Assembly (NCBI RefSeq): GCF_003860565.1
Contig: NZ_CP034157.1
Coordinates: 1,054,001-1,118,000, forward strand
Length of the DNA: 64,000 nucleotides
Reading direction: 5' to 3'
Origin: Cloacibacterium normanense
GTDB taxonomy: Bacteria > Bacteroidota > Bacteroidia > Flavobacteriales > Weeksellaceae
The position numbers were made by a program, and so were the translations under genes. The notes beneath the pieces were generated by a model. That model had not been told where the DNA came from. It searched no databases and saw only the letters and a program-made list of their open reading frames with translations. Below are positions 27,278 through 36,084 of the stretch, one piece after another; within the stretch, counting starts at the first letter, position 1; every line of letters begins with the position of its first letter.

Positions 27278-27634
27278 CTATAAATTTTCAGATGATGTTT
27301 TGATGATTTTAGTCAAAATATTGATAATACTTTCAATCTCTTTTAAATATAATTCAACATCTACTTGAACGAGATTAGAAGATTGATATAACTTTAACCA
27401 ATATTTTGTTTCTCTTGCTTCTTTATTCGCAATAGAAAGTTTTGAAATAAAATCTTTTTTAGATTGAGCAGCAATTGCTTCTTCTACGTTTGCACCAATT
27501 GAAGTACCACAACGAAGAATTTGTTTAGGTAATATAAATTCATTTTGAGACTTACAATCTGAGTAAAATTGTATAATTTTTAGGGCAAAATCAAAAGTCT
27601 TTTTCTGAATTAAATTATCTTCTTTGAAACTCAT
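27278..27634 (-). CDS. four helix bundle protein (23S rRNA intervening-sequence type)
   Basis: 118 residues, all helical. It matches the four helix bundle family first known from intervening sequences in 23S rRNA genes ('FDFALKIIQFYSDCKSQ', 'LRCGTSIGANVEEAIAAQSKKDFISKLSIANKEARETKYWLKLY'). It sits inside the fad operon between thiolase and acyl-CoA dehydrogenase genes and is framed by AT-rich inverted sequences (around 27235-27293 and 27635-27675), so it looks like an inserted cassette. Its biochemical role is unknown. Confidence 0.85.
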   Translation of the reverse strand: MSFKEDNLIQKKTFDFALKIIQFYSDCKSQNEFILPKQILRCGTSIGANVEEAIAAQSKKDFISKLSIANKEARETKYWLKLYQSSNLVQVDVELYLKEIESIINILTKIIKTSSENL

Positions 27635-27668
27635 TTCATCTAAAATTTATAATTTAAAATCTATAATT

Positions 27669-28853
27669 TTAAAGAAGTTCAATTACAGAAGCTGCGCCTT
27701 GTCCTGTACCTACACACATAGAAACCATTCCGTATTTCACACCTCTTAATTTCATTTCGTCAAGAAGTTGAACGGTTAATTTAGTTCCTGTACAACCAAG
27801 TGGATGACCAAGAGCAATTGCTCCACCATTTACATTTAAAATTTCTGGGTTTAAATCCAATTCTTTTTTAATCGCAACTGACTGAGAAGCAAATGCTTCG
27901 TTCAATTCAATTAAACCAATATCTTGAAGAGAAAGCCCAGCTTGTTTTAACGCTTTTGGAATGGCGTAAATTGGTCCAACCCCCATAATTCTTGGCTCTA
28001 AACCAACAGCTGCATAAGAAACTAATCTTGCAATTGGCTCAAGATTTAATTCTTTTACCATTTCTTCTGACATTACTACTACGAAAGCAGCACCATCAGA
28101 CATTTGAGAAGAGTTCCCTGCGGTAACAGAACCTCCAGCTGCGAAAACTGGTCTTAATTTTGCCAAACCTTCGATAGAAGTATCTGTTCTAGGACCTTCG
28201 TCTACTGAGAAATCAAATTTTTTGGTTTGAACTTTTTGATTTTCATCCAAGAAATTATATTCTACAGGAATTGGAACGATTTGTTTTGCAAATTTTCCTT
28301 CAGCAATAGCTTTCAAAGCTTTTTGATGAGATTCAAAAGCAAATTGGTCTTGTTCTTCTCTTGTAATTTTATATTGCTTAGCAACTTCTTCTGCAGTATA
28401 ACCCATTCCCCAATAATAATCTGGGTGAGATTTTGCATAATGACTTTCTGGAACTGGTTTATAACCGCCCATTGGAATGAAAGACATACTTTCTGCACCT
28501 CCTGCAATAATACAATCTGCCATTCCTGCTTGAATTTTAGCAGATGCAATCGCAATCGCTTCAGAACCAGATGCACAATATCTGTTTACGGTAACTCCAG
28601 GAACTTTATCGGTATTTAATCCCATTAACGAAATGAGACGAGCCACGTTTAAGCCTTGTTCTGCTTCTGGCATTGCATTACCAACGATTAAATCATCGAT
28701 TCTATCTTTATCTAACTGTGGCAAATCTGCCATCAATTTTTCTATCACTTTTGCAGCCATTACATCTGGTCTGGTAAATCTTAAACTTCCTTTCGGAGCT
28801 TTACCCACCGCTGTTCTGTAACCTGCTACTATATATGCTGTTTTATTTGACAT
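27669..28853 (-). CDS. acetyl-CoA C-acyltransferase (3-ketoacyl-CoA thiolase)
   Basis: 394 residues. It splits 3-ketoacyl-CoA into acetyl-CoA and a shortened acyl-CoA, the last step of beta-oxidation. Nucleophile Cys93 in NRYCASGSEA, His350 in GHPLG, and the second Cys (~380) in CVGTGQG are present; 'NEAFASQS' is also seen. It lies downstream of the fadN-type fusion on the same strand, and the pair is the usual FadN-FadA arrangement. Confidence 0.93.
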   Translation of the reverse strand: MSNKTAYIVAGYRTAVGKAPKGSLRFTRPDVMAAKVIEKLMADLPQLDKDRIDDLIVGNAMPEAEQGLNVARLISLMGLNTDKVPGVTVNRYCASGSEAIAIASAKIQAGMADCIIAGGAESMSFIPMGGYKPVPESHYAKSHPDYYWGMGYTAEEVAKQYKITREEQDQFAFESHQKALKAIAEGKFAKQIVPIPVEYNFLDENQKVQTKKFDFSVDEGPRTDTSIEGLAKLRPVFAAGGSVTAGNSSQMSDGAAFVVVMSEEMVKELNLEPIARLVSYAAVGLEPRIMGVGPIYAIPKALKQAGLSLQDIGLIELNEAFASQSVAIKKELDLNPEILNVNGGAIALGHPLGCTGTKLTVQLLDEMKLRGVKYGMVSMCVGTGQGAASVIELL

Positions 28854-28873
28854 ATTTTTTAAATTTTAAATTT

Positions 28874-28975
28874 TGATTTCGCCACTTAGTGGCTTTTTTA
28901 TTTATGGCTTTTAATTTCATCGGACTTTACCCGATGCTATTTTATTTCGCCACTTCGTGGCTCAAAACTTGATTT
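28874..28975. repeat. cluster of three small palindromes
   Basis: In the 131-bp gap between fadN and thiolase: GCCACTTAGTGGC (~28880), CATCGGACTTTACCCGATG (~28918-28936) and GCCACTTCGTGGC (~28951), each a short hairpin. The first and third are versions of the same unit (GCCACTWMGTGGC). Confidence 0.7.
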
Positions 28976-28984
28976 TTAATATTT

Positions 28985-31378
28985 TTAGTTTCTTAGCGGT
29001 TTACCTTTTTGTAACATGAACTGAATTCTCTCTAGTGTTTTTCTTTCACCACATAATTGTAAGAAAGCTTCTCTTTCAAGATTCAATAAATATTGTTCTG
29101 TAACTACAGTTGGCTCAGAAAGATTACCACCTACCATTACATAAGCCAATTTATCTGCTATTTTCTTATCGTGTTCAGAAATGAAATTTCCTGTTACCAT
29201 TTGATCTGTTCCTACAAAGAACATACCTAATGCACCTTGACCCAAAACTTTTACTTTCTGCTGAATTGGTTGAGTATAACCTTGTTCTGCCATTAATTTA
29301 GCTACTTTCTTCGCTTCAGCAATCTGACGGTTTTTGTTTACTACCACGATGTCTTTATGATTTTGAAGAATTCCCATATCATAAGCTTCGTGAGCAGAAG
29401 TTGCAACTTTACCCATTGCGATATTCATGAAAGCTTCACGCATTCTGTTGTTTTTCACATCATCAGCAGCAAATTCTTTAGAAGTTCTCAAAGCGAATTC
29501 TTTAGTACCACCACCTCCAGGAATTACACCAACTCCAGTTTCTACTAAACCAATGTAAGTTTCTGCAACAGCAACTACTTTATCAGCATGCATGGTCATT
29601 TCGCAACCACCACCTAAAGTTAATCCGTGAGGTGCAACCACAACAGGAACAGAAGAGTAGCGAACTCTCATCATCGATTTTTGGAAGTAAGCAATTGCCA
29701 TGTTCAGATCATCCCAATCTTGTTCGATGGCCATCATCAGAATCATCGCTAAATTTGCTCCCACAGAGAAATTAGCACCTTGATTTCCGATTACTAAACC
29801 GTCGTATTCTTTTTCTGCTAAGTCAATCGCTCTGTTTAAACCATCTAGAACTTCACCACCTAGAGAATTCATTTTTGAACGAATTTCAAAGTTGATGATT
29901 CCGTCTCCTAAATCTTGGATTGCAGAACCAGAATTGCTCCACAATGTTTTATTTTTTCTAATATTGTCAAGAATAATGAAAGCTTCTTGACCAGGAATAT
30001 TATTGTAATTTCCGGAATTTTTGTCGAAGAAAATGCTTTGACCTTCTTCATTTACTTTGTAGAAAGATTCTACTGATTTCACCCATTCTGAAACAGTGAA
30101 ACCTGCTTCTGTAGCCAATTCAATACCTTTTTGAATACCTACAGCATCCCAAATTTCGAAAGGACCGTTTTCCCAACCGAAACCAGCTTTCATCGCATCG
30201 TCTACTTTGTAAAGCTCGTCTGAAATTTCAGGAATTTTGTGTGAAACGTAAGCGAACAATGCACCTAAAGATTTTCTGTATAATTTGCCTGCTTTGTCTT
30301 TACCGCCAATTAAAACTTTGAATCTATCAATTGGTTTATCAATATTTTTAGTGAGTTCAAGAGTAGCGAAATTTGCTTTTCCTTGATTTTCGTATTGATA
30401 AGAATCTAAATTAAGACCGTGAATTTCTGATTTTCCATCAGCATTTTTCACTTTTTTATAGAAACCTTGTTCCGTTTTAGAACCTAACCATTTGTTTTCC
30501 ATCATCATATTGATATAATCTGGAAGAACAAAAGTTCCTTTGAATTGTTCATCTTCTACACCAGAAGCGTGAACTCCGTTTGCCACGTGAACCAAAGTAT
30601 CTAAACCTACCACGTCTGCAGTTCTGAAAGTTGCAGATTTCGGTCTACCAATAACTGGACCTGTTAATTTATCTACTTCAGTTACATTAAGACCTATAGA
30701 TTTTACATTGTGAAGTAAATTCATCATCGAGAAAACTCCAATTCTGTTCGCGATGAAGGCAGGAGTATCTTTTGCTAAAACAGTAGTTTTTCCTAAGAAT
30801 TTAGCGCCATATTCCATGTAGAATTTCACGATTTCAGCATCGGTATCATTGGTAGGAATAATTTCTAAAAGCGGTAAATATCTTACCGGGTTAAAGAAGT
30901 GCGTTCCTGCAAAATATTTTTTGAAATCATCACTTCTTCCTTCTACCAACATATTAATAGGGATACCAGAAGTATTAGAAGACACCAAAGTTCCAGGTTT
31001 ACGGAATTGTTCGATTTTTTCGTAAACAGACTTTTTAATGTCTAATCTTTCTACTACCACCTCGATAATCCAATCTGTATTTTTGATTTTTTGCAAATCG
31101 TCATCAAAATTTCCTACAGAGATTCTTTCTGCAAACTCTTTTTTATAAAGTAGAGCAGGGCTGGCTTTTACTAATTTAGCCAAACTTTCTGTAGCAATTC
31201 TGTTTCGTACTGCTTTGTCTTCTTTGGTAAGACCTTTTTTCTGTTCAGCTTCTGTTAATTCAAACGGAACAATATCAAGAAGGAGAACTTCTACGCCAAT
31301 GTTTGCAAAGTGCGCAGCAATTCCGCTTCCCATAATTCCTGAACCAAGAACTGTAACGTGTTTAATTCGTCTTTTCAT
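28985..31378 (-). CDS. 3-hydroxyacyl-CoA dehydrogenase/enoyl-CoA hydratase fusion (FadN type)
   Basis: 797 residues. The N-terminal NAD-binding domain begins with VLGSGIMGSGIAAHF (~10-24), followed by the HCDH helical domains ('GTHFFNPVRYLPLLEI', 'KDTPAFIANRIGVF'). The C-terminal ~300 residues are a crotonase fold ('GANFSVGANLAMI', 'LTLGGGCEMTMHADKVVAVAETYIGLVETGVGVIPGGGG'). The order dehydrogenase-then-hydratase is that of B. subtilis FadN and the reverse of E. coli FadB. It carries out steps two and three of beta-oxidation. It starts 14 nt after marR. Confidence 0.92.
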   Translation of the reverse strand: MKRRIKHVTVLGSGIMGSGIAAHFANIGVEVLLLDIVPFELTEAEQKKGLTKEDKAVRNRIATESLAKLVKASPALLYKKEFAERISVGNFDDDLQKIKNTDWIIEVVVERLDIKKSVYEKIEQFRKPGTLVSSNTSGIPINMLVEGRSDDFKKYFAGTHFFNPVRYLPLLEIIPTNDTDAEIVKFYMEYGAKFLGKTTVLAKDTPAFIANRIGVFSMMNLLHNVKSIGLNVTEVDKLTGPVIGRPKSATFRTADVVGLDTLVHVANGVHASGVEDEQFKGTFVLPDYINMMMENKWLGSKTEQGFYKKVKNADGKSEIHGLNLDSYQYENQGKANFATLELTKNIDKPIDRFKVLIGGKDKAGKLYRKSLGALFAYVSHKIPEISDELYKVDDAMKAGFGWENGPFEIWDAVGIQKGIELATEAGFTVSEWVKSVESFYKVNEEGQSIFFDKNSGNYNNIPGQEAFIILDNIRKNKTLWSNSGSAIQDLGDGIINFEIRSKMNSLGGEVLDGLNRAIDLAEKEYDGLVIGNQGANFSVGANLAMILMMAIEQDWDDLNMAIAYFQKSMMRVRYSSVPVVVAPHGLTLGGGCEMTMHADKVVAVAETYIGLVETGVGVIPGGGGTKEFALRTSKEFAADDVKNNRMREAFMNIAMGKVATSAHEAYDMGILQNHKDIVVVNKNRQIAEAKKVAKLMAEQGYTQPIQQKVKVLGQGALGMFFVGTDQMVTGNFISEHDKKIADKLAYVMVGGNLSEPTVVTEQYLLNLEREAFLQLCGERKTLERIQFMLQKGKPLRN

Positions 31379-31391
31379 TATAAATATAGGT

Positions 31392-31844
31392 TTATTTTTT
31401 ATTGTTCATATCATTAGCAATTTTCAAAATGTCTCCCATGACTTCTTTGAAAACAGCGAATTTTTCTGGGTCTATTTTTTCTACCACTTTTTTATTAAAT
31501 CCTACTACTACCTCTTTTGAAAGGTTTCTAGATTTAAGTCCTTTGTCTGTAAGTTTAATAATTACTTCTCTTTTATCAGAAGTTGTTTTTTCTTTGTAGA
31601 TATAACCATTATCTTCTAAAAGCTTAATTATTCTCGTCAAAGAAGTGGGTTCAATAGCCATTTTAGGTCCAAGATTGGTACTTCTTGTTCCTTCTTTAGG
31701 ATCAATTTTAAGTAGTGTTAAAGCTTGTACAGCCGTAGAATTATGCATAGAAGCTTGTTCGGAGTACATTTTACTCACTGCCAACCAAACTGATTTAAGC
31801 ATTAAGTCTACATTTTCTACTTTTTCTTTAGTCTTAGTTTCCAT
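31392..31844 (-). CDS. MarR family transcriptional regulator of the fad operon
   Basis: 150 residues with a winged helix-turn-helix of MarR type ('LGPKMAIEPTSLTRIIKLLEDNGYIYKEKTTSDKREVIIKLTDKG'). First gene of the leftward operon, immediately followed by the hydratase/dehydrogenase. Two related palindromes lie just upstream of its ATG, so it is probably an autoregulated repressor released by an acyl-CoA-type ligand (inference from FadR-like MarR proteins). The same palindrome occurs upstream of etfBA. Confidence 0.9.
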   Translation of the reverse strand: METKTKEKVENVDLMLKSVWLAVSKMYSEQASMHNSTAVQALTLLKIDPKEGTRSTNLGPKMAIEPTSLTRIIKLLEDNGYIYKEKTTSDKREVIIKLTDKGLKSRNLSKEVVVGFNKKVVEKIDPEKFAVFKEVMGDILKIANDMNNKK

Positions 31845-31857
31845 TTTTAAAAAATGT

Positions 31858-31904
31858 TATGCGTGCATAGCAAATATAAAAAAAATACTATGCGTGCATA
31901 GTAT
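31858..31904. promoter_or_regulatory. tandem MarR operators upstream of the fad operon
   Basis: Distal site ATACTATGCGTGCATAGTAT (31885-31904), perfect 9-bp arms around GT. Proximal site TATGC-GT-GCATA (31858-31869), 5-bp arms. The distal site begins about 10 nt downstream of the -7 element, over the expected transcription start. Confidence 0.75.
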
Positions 31905-31913
31905 TTTTTATAA

Positions 31914-31943
31914 CAAACAGATAACTTATTGATTATGTGACAA
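31914..31943 (-). promoter_or_regulatory. promoter of the marR-fad operon
   Basis: On the minus strand TTG (31941-31943), a 19-nt spacer and TCTGTTTG (31914-31921), one base off TAnnTTTG. The main palindrome follows at once. Confidence 0.45.
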
Positions 31944-32009
31944 TTAATTATTATGCAAAGAATAATAGAGCTAAATAGAAAATGAGAAATTTCAAACGAA
32001 AAACGCTGA

Positions 32010-32933
32010 TTATAAGCAATTTCTAATTGATAACAGTATTTCGTCAATAGATTGACAAGAAAACCTATTATTTTGGTAAAATATCTCCCAAAATGCACCC
32101 TGAAATTCTATTATAAAACCAGAAAGGTCTCTTTTAAAGTTTTTTTGCAAAGCAGAGTATAACATTTCTTTTTCTAAAAAAGGAGCTATAATTTCAGGTG
32201 AAACAAACTCTTCATTGATGGTAAAAAGTCGAGGATTGGTCAATAAATTATTCTTCAAAAGAATGTCTTCCGCCAAACCTTCTTGGAGATTTTGGTCATT
32301 AATAAACCAAATTTTATCTGCAAATTCTTTAGCCAATCGCCAATCGTGAGAAGAAAAGAGGATGATTTTATTATGGTTTTTAGCCAAATCTCTCAGCAAT
32401 TTTAAAATGATAATTTTATTTTCTTCGTCTAAATGAGTTGTAGGTTCATCTAAAATAATCATAGGAGAATTCTGTGCTAAAGCTCTCCCAATAAAGGCTT
32501 TTTGAAGATTTCCGTCTGATAATTTTTGAAGCAAAGTAGTTCTATATTCTTCTAATTTTAGTTGAGAAATAATATTGTTTACATCTTCCAAATGTTCTTT
32601 TTCAAGCTTGTAATAATAAGGAAGATGAATAAACTTACCAAGTGAAATTAAATCTTCGGTGGTGTAATTGGCAGGAATTTGAGATTTTGCAAAAACTACA
32701 GCAATTTGTTCGGCAATTTCTTTATCAGAAAGTTTTTTTACATTTTTGTTATTAATGAAAATATCTCCTTTTAAAGTTGGAATTTGATTGAGAATAGATT
32801 TAATTAAAGTAGTTTTTCCAACGCCGTTATTACCAATCAACAAGCAAACATCACCGAAATCCAATGAAGCATTAAACTCTGAAATGAGAGGTTTTTGGTA
32901 ACCGATTGTTGTATTTTTTATGTGTAAAAACAT
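32010..32933 (-). CDS. ABC transporter ATP-binding protein (iron-siderophore/FecE type)
   Basis: 307 residues: an ABC ATPase core (~1-215) plus a ~90-residue C-terminal extension. Walker A GNNGVGKTT (~33-41), Walker B MIILDEPTTHLD, switch His in SSHD. The signature is LSDGN rather than LSGGQ, a known variant in this group. It starts 35 nt after the FecCD-type permease gene. Together they form the inner-membrane part of a siderophore, haem or cobalamin importer; no substrate-binding protein or TonB receptor is adjacent. Confidence 0.87.
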   Translation of the reverse strand: MFLHIKNTTIGYQKPLISEFNASLDFGDVCLLIGNNGVGKTTLIKSILNQIPTLKGDIFINNKNVKKLSDKEIAEQIAVVFAKSQIPANYTTEDLISLGKFIHLPYYYKLEKEHLEDVNNIISQLKLEEYRTTLLQKLSDGNLQKAFIGRALAQNSPMIILDEPTTHLDEENKIIILKLLRDLAKNHNKIILFSSHDWRLAKEFADKIWFINDQNLQEGLAEDILLKNNLLTNPRLFTINEEFVSPEIIAPFLEKEMLYSALQKNFKRDLSGFIIEFQGAFWEIFYQNNRFSCQSIDEILLSIRNCL

Positions 32934-32968
32934 TTTTTTAACGCAAAATATTGCTAATTACTTATTAT

Positions 32969-33943
32969 TCATTGCTTATTTTTAAGTATCATCATCAAAA
33001 TTACTGGCACTCCAAATAAACTCGTAATCACATTAATTGGAAATTGAGAAAGTTCTGAAATTACAGAAAAAAATTCCATTATTAAAACGCCTAAAATCAT
33101 ATTCAAAATCCACTGTTGCCACAATTTCGCAGGCGAATAAATCATTCTGCTAAAATGAGGAACTACGATTCCTATAAACAAAATTGGCCCTAAAAACGCC
33201 GTAACAGAAGCAGAAAGTAGGGAAGAAGCAATGATGACAAAATATTTCAGTTGCTCTAAATTTACACCTAAACTTTTAGCATATTGATTTCCTAAACTAT
33301 TTCCGATGAGCGGTTTTATGCTTTTGAAACTTAAAAACAATCCCATTAATACTACAATGCATAGCACCCAAAGTTGATTTCTGGTCACTTGATTATTCGC
33401 ACCAAAACTCCATAAAATATAGTTTTTCAGACTTTGATTTTCTGCATATAATTGTAAGATAGAAACCACTGCTCCAGCTAAAGCAGAAACCAAGAAACCA
33501 AAAATAATCAGATATGATTTATCTTGAAATTTTCTAGAAAAAATCAATAAAATACTCATCAGCAAAAGGCTTCCAAGAATTGCAGAAATACTGATGAAAC
33601 CATTTTGCAAAAATTCTGGTAAAGTAAAATCTTGAGAAAAAAAGATATAAAAAGCTACGCTTAAACTCGCAACTGAAGTAATTCCAAGAACCGATGGTCC
33701 AGCTAATGGATTTTGAAAATATTCTTGTAAAAGAAAACCAGAAGTAGGAATAGAAACGCCTGCTAGAAACATCGCTAAAACACGATTCATTCTGAGTTCT
33801 GCAATTTGTGAATTCTGAGCATTCCCATCAATAAAATCTGCTAAACCCAGTTTTATAAACCCTATATTTAAATTGATGAGAATCGTAATCACCACCAATG
33901 AAAATAGGAAAATAAGAATGGTTTTGAAGGTTTTATTGTTCAC
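32969..33943 (-). CDS. FecCD family ABC transporter permease
   Basis: 324 residues with about nine to ten hydrophobic segments and the BtuC/FecCD signatures: 'LRMNRVLAMFLAGVSIPTSGFLLQEYFQNPLAGPSVLGITS', 'LGVNLEQLKY', 'GPILFIGIVVPHFSRM' and 'FSVISELSQFPINVITSLFGVPVILMMIL'. A homodimer of such subunits pairs with the adjacent ATPase. The substrate (iron-siderophore, haem or B12) cannot be told from sequence. Confidence 0.9.
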   Translation of the reverse strand: MNNKTFKTILIFLFSLVVITILINLNIGFIKLGLADFIDGNAQNSQIAELRMNRVLAMFLAGVSIPTSGFLLQEYFQNPLAGPSVLGITSVASLSVAFYIFFSQDFTLPEFLQNGFISISAILGSLLLMSILLIFSRKFQDKSYLIIFGFLVSALAGAVVSILQLYAENQSLKNYILWSFGANNQVTRNQLWVLCIVVLMGLFLSFKSIKPLIGNSLGNQYAKSLGVNLEQLKYFVIIASSLLSASVTAFLGPILFIGIVVPHFSRMIYSPAKLWQQWILNMILGVLIMEFFSVISELSQFPINVITSLFGVPVILMMILKNKQ

Positions 33944-33999
33944 AGATTTTATTTAAAAACTTCACAAATTTAATTTAAAAAAATCTATGAAAAAGAAAA

Positions 34000-34073
34000 C
34001 TCTCGCTGATTTTGCAAATTTTGCAGATTTTTTTGAGTCTATTCATCTGCTTAATCAGCCCCATCTGCGAGAG
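34000..34073. repeat. imperfect inverted repeat (CTCTCGC...GCGAGAG)
   Basis: Outer arms CTCTCGC (34000-34006) and GCGAGAG (34067-34073), with further matching GAT, TGATT and GCAGAT blocks inside. The inner motif (GCAGATT) resembles the CRCAGATTTCRCAG repeat family seen elsewhere in the window. On the minus strand it lies between the tlpA-like and permease genes and may fold into a long hairpin. Confidence 0.55.
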
Positions 34074-34080
34074 AAATATT

Positions 34081-34635
34081 TTATTTAAAAGAATTCAGTT
34101 TTGCATCTAAATCTTCTTTACTCATCATTCCTACTGTTTCTATTTCTTTATCACCTTTTTTAATCACGGTAAAAGGAATAGAACCACCGTCCCAAGTCTT
34201 GGTAATAGTCGTGAAATAATCTGGTGCAATCATAGAAGCATCAAAAAGAACTACATTTTTTCTGATATTATATTCATCTGCAAAATCACTTACTGCAGTA
34301 TTCCAATCTTCTTTAGCATCTACACTTACAAAAGTAAATTTTACTGGTTGCCCTTTTAATTCTTCCATTTTTTCTTTGAAATGCGGAATCTCTTTCATAC
34401 AAGGTCCACACCAAGTTGCAAAGAAATTGGTTACATAAATGGTGTCATTTTTTTGTGGTGCAACCATTGCTTTTAATTGCTCTTGATTCACTTCAGGCAA
34501 CGCACTTGCAGGATTTACAGCTGAACTATCTACTGTTTCAGTGGTTGTTTCTTCTGTTAATTGGTCTGGAGTTTCACTCTTTTTACAAGAAAATAGTGCG
34601 GTTAATATAAGTGTGGAAAAGATTAATTTTTTCAT
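34081..34635 (-). CDS. TlpA family thioredoxin-like lipoprotein
   Basis: 184 residues. Lipoprotein signal MKKLIFSTLILTALFSC with lipobox Cys17. After a Thr/Glu-rich linker comes a thioredoxin fold with the active site FFATWCGPCMKEIPHF (CxxC) and 'GGSIPFTVI' (cis-Pro region). Periplasmic thiol-disulfide reductase of the TlpA/ResA kind, with roles in cytochrome c maturation or disulfide reduction; the partner is not visible here. Confidence 0.88.
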   Translation of the reverse strand: MKKLIFSTLILTALFSCKKSETPDQLTEETTTETVDSSAVNPASALPEVNQEQLKAMVAPQKNDTIYVTNFFATWCGPCMKEIPHFKEKMEELKGQPVKFTFVSVDAKEDWNTAVSDFADEYNIRKNVVLFDASMIAPDYFTTITKTWDGGSIPFTVIKKGDKEIETVGMMSKEDLDAKLNSFK

Positions 34636-34686
34636 AAATATTAATTGTTTATTTTTGTTATGGAATTGATTATTGAGTCGATTTTA

Positions 34687-34694
34687 CAAATATA
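34687..34694 (-). promoter_or_regulatory. -7 box (TATATTTG) for the tlpA-like gene
   Basis: An exact TAnnTTTG on the minus strand, 51 nt upstream of the ATG at 34635; the -33 element is not clear. Confidence 0.35.
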
Positions 34695-34718
34695 ATAAAA
34701 TCAAAATGCTTCTTTTGA

Positions 34719-34726
34719 TATATTTG
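34719..34726 (+). promoter_or_regulatory. -7 box (TATATTTG) for the SanA-like gene
   Basis: An exact TAnnTTTG 27 nt upstream of the TTG start at 34753, back-to-back with the minus-strand box at 34687-34694. Confidence 0.35.
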
Positions 34727-34752
34727 TTACAAACGAATTTAGAATTATTTTA

Positions 34753-35388
34753 TTGAGAATCCTTTTAGACATATTTAAAAAATTTTTCTTGTTGATAGAA
34801 CTAGGATTTTTGCTGATGATATTGGCAAACTTCTGGGTATTTTCTCTCACCGAAGGAAGAACGTATACTAAAATTTCTAAAATTCCGCCAAGAGAAGTAG
34901 CTTTGGTTTTAGGAACTTCTCCAAAAACGATGGCAGGAAATGCCAATCCATATTTCATTTCTAGAATGGATGCTACTGCGCTGCTTTATCATCATGGAAA
35001 AATCAAAAAAATCATTGTAAGTGGCGAAAAAAGTAAAGGCTATAACGAACCAAAAGCCATGAAAAATTTCTTGATTTATCAAGGTGGCGTTCCCGAAAAC
35101 ATTATTCTAGAAGACCCAAAAGGTTTTAATACCCGCGAAAGCATTCTAAGATGCAAAAATGAATACCAACAAAAAAACGTAATCATTGTTTCACAAGGAT
35201 TTCATAACCTTAGAGCTTTATTTTTTGCAAGAAACATTGGTATGAACGCATTAGGATTTGATGCCCAAGATGTTACTAAATACCAGAGTTATTACAGAAA
35301 TCATCTTAGAGAATTTCTCGCAAGAGTACAAGCGGTAGTGTATTATATTTTCGGGATTTCAAATGAAGAAGAACATCTGAAAAAATAG
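34753..35388 (+). CDS. SanA/YdcF-like DUF218 membrane protein
   Basis: 211 residues from a TTG at 34753. One N-terminal membrane helix (~8-28), then a DUF218 domain: 'REVALVLGTSPKTMAGNANPYFISRMDATALLYHHGKIKKIIVSGEK', 'NEPKAMKNFLIYQGGVPENIILEDPKGFNTRESI', 'VIIVSQGFHNLRALFFARNIGMNALGFDAQDV'. This matches the SanA (vancomycin high-temperature exclusion) branch, implicated in envelope barrier function; the enzymatic activity is not established. Confidence 0.85.
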   Translation: MRILLDIFKKFFLLIELGFLLMILANFWVFSLTEGRTYTKISKIPPREVALVLGTSPKTMAGNANPYFISRMDATALLYHHGKIKKIIVSGEKSKGYNEPKAMKNFLIYQGGVPENIILEDPKGFNTRESILRCKNEYQQKNVIIVSQGFHNLRALFFARNIGMNALGFDAQDVTKYQSYYRNHLREFLARVQAVVYYIFGISNEEEHLKK

Positions 35389-35441
35389 GGTTTCAGACCA
35401 AAAAAGAACGCATCAATCAACCAATTATTTAGGAATTTAGC

Positions 35442-35449
35442 TAAATTTG
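35442..35449 (+). promoter_or_regulatory. -7 box (TAAATTTG) for udk
   Basis: An exact TAnnTTTG 18 nt upstream of the udk ATG; no convincing -33 element. Confidence 0.35.
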
Positions 35450-35466
35450 TAAAAAATATATTTTTA

Positions 35467-36084
35467 ATGTTAGTAATAGGTATTGCAGGTGGAACTGGTT
35501 CTGGTAAAACCACCGTAGTGAATAATATTTTGCAACAATTGAATGCAGAAGGCGTAAATGTACTTTCTCAAGACAATTATTACCATGATAATCACCAATT
35601 ATCGCTCTCAGAAAGAGAAGCGCTGAATTATGACCACCCAAAATCGATAGATTTTGAATTATTGGTAAAACATGTAAAAGCGCTGAAAAGAGGAGAAAAC
35701 ATAGAACAGCCTTTGTATTCCTTCGTTACGCATTCTAGAACTGGAGATCACGTAACTGTAGAACCTAAAAACGTTTTAATTGTAGAAGGAATTCTGGTTT
35801 TGACCAATCAGGAACTTTTAAAGGAATTCGATCTTAAAGTATTTGTGCATGCAGATTCAGACGAAAGATTAATCAGAAGAATTAGACGTGATACACAAGA
35901 ACGCGGTAGAGATTTACACGAAGTTCTTCACCGTTATCAAACTACGCTGAAACCAATGCACCAAGAGTTTATAGAGCCTTCTAAAAACGAAGCAGACCTT
36001 ATTGTTCCTAACATGAGAAAAAATTCTGTAGCTATTGATTTTCTTTCTACAGTCATTAACAATTCTCTTAAAAAAGCCTATTAA
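35467..36084 (+). CDS. udk: uridine kinase
   Basis: 205 residues; phosphorylates uridine and cytidine in pyrimidine salvage. P-loop GIAGGTGSGKTT (~5-16), 'LSQDNYYHD', 'DHPKSIDFELL', 'VLIVEGILVL' and 'RRIRRDTQERGR' are all present. It overlaps the next gene by one base (TAATG), so the two are translationally coupled. Confidence 0.95.
   Translation: MLVIGIAGGTGSGKTTVVNNILQQLNAEGVNVLSQDNYYHDNHQLSLSEREALNYDHPKSIDFELLVKHVKALKRGENIEQPLYSFVTHSRTGDHVTVEPKNVLIVEGILVLTNQELLKEFDLKVFVHADSDERLIRRIRRDTQERGRDLHEVLHRYQTTLKPMHQEFIEPSKNEADLIVPNMRKNSVAIDFLSTVINNSLKKAY

Noticed and set aside
28227-28619. 130-residue plus-strand frame within the thiolase gene
   Set aside because: Antisense shadow rich in Phe/Cys/Asn with no family resemblance; the thiolase frame carries all active-site motifs.
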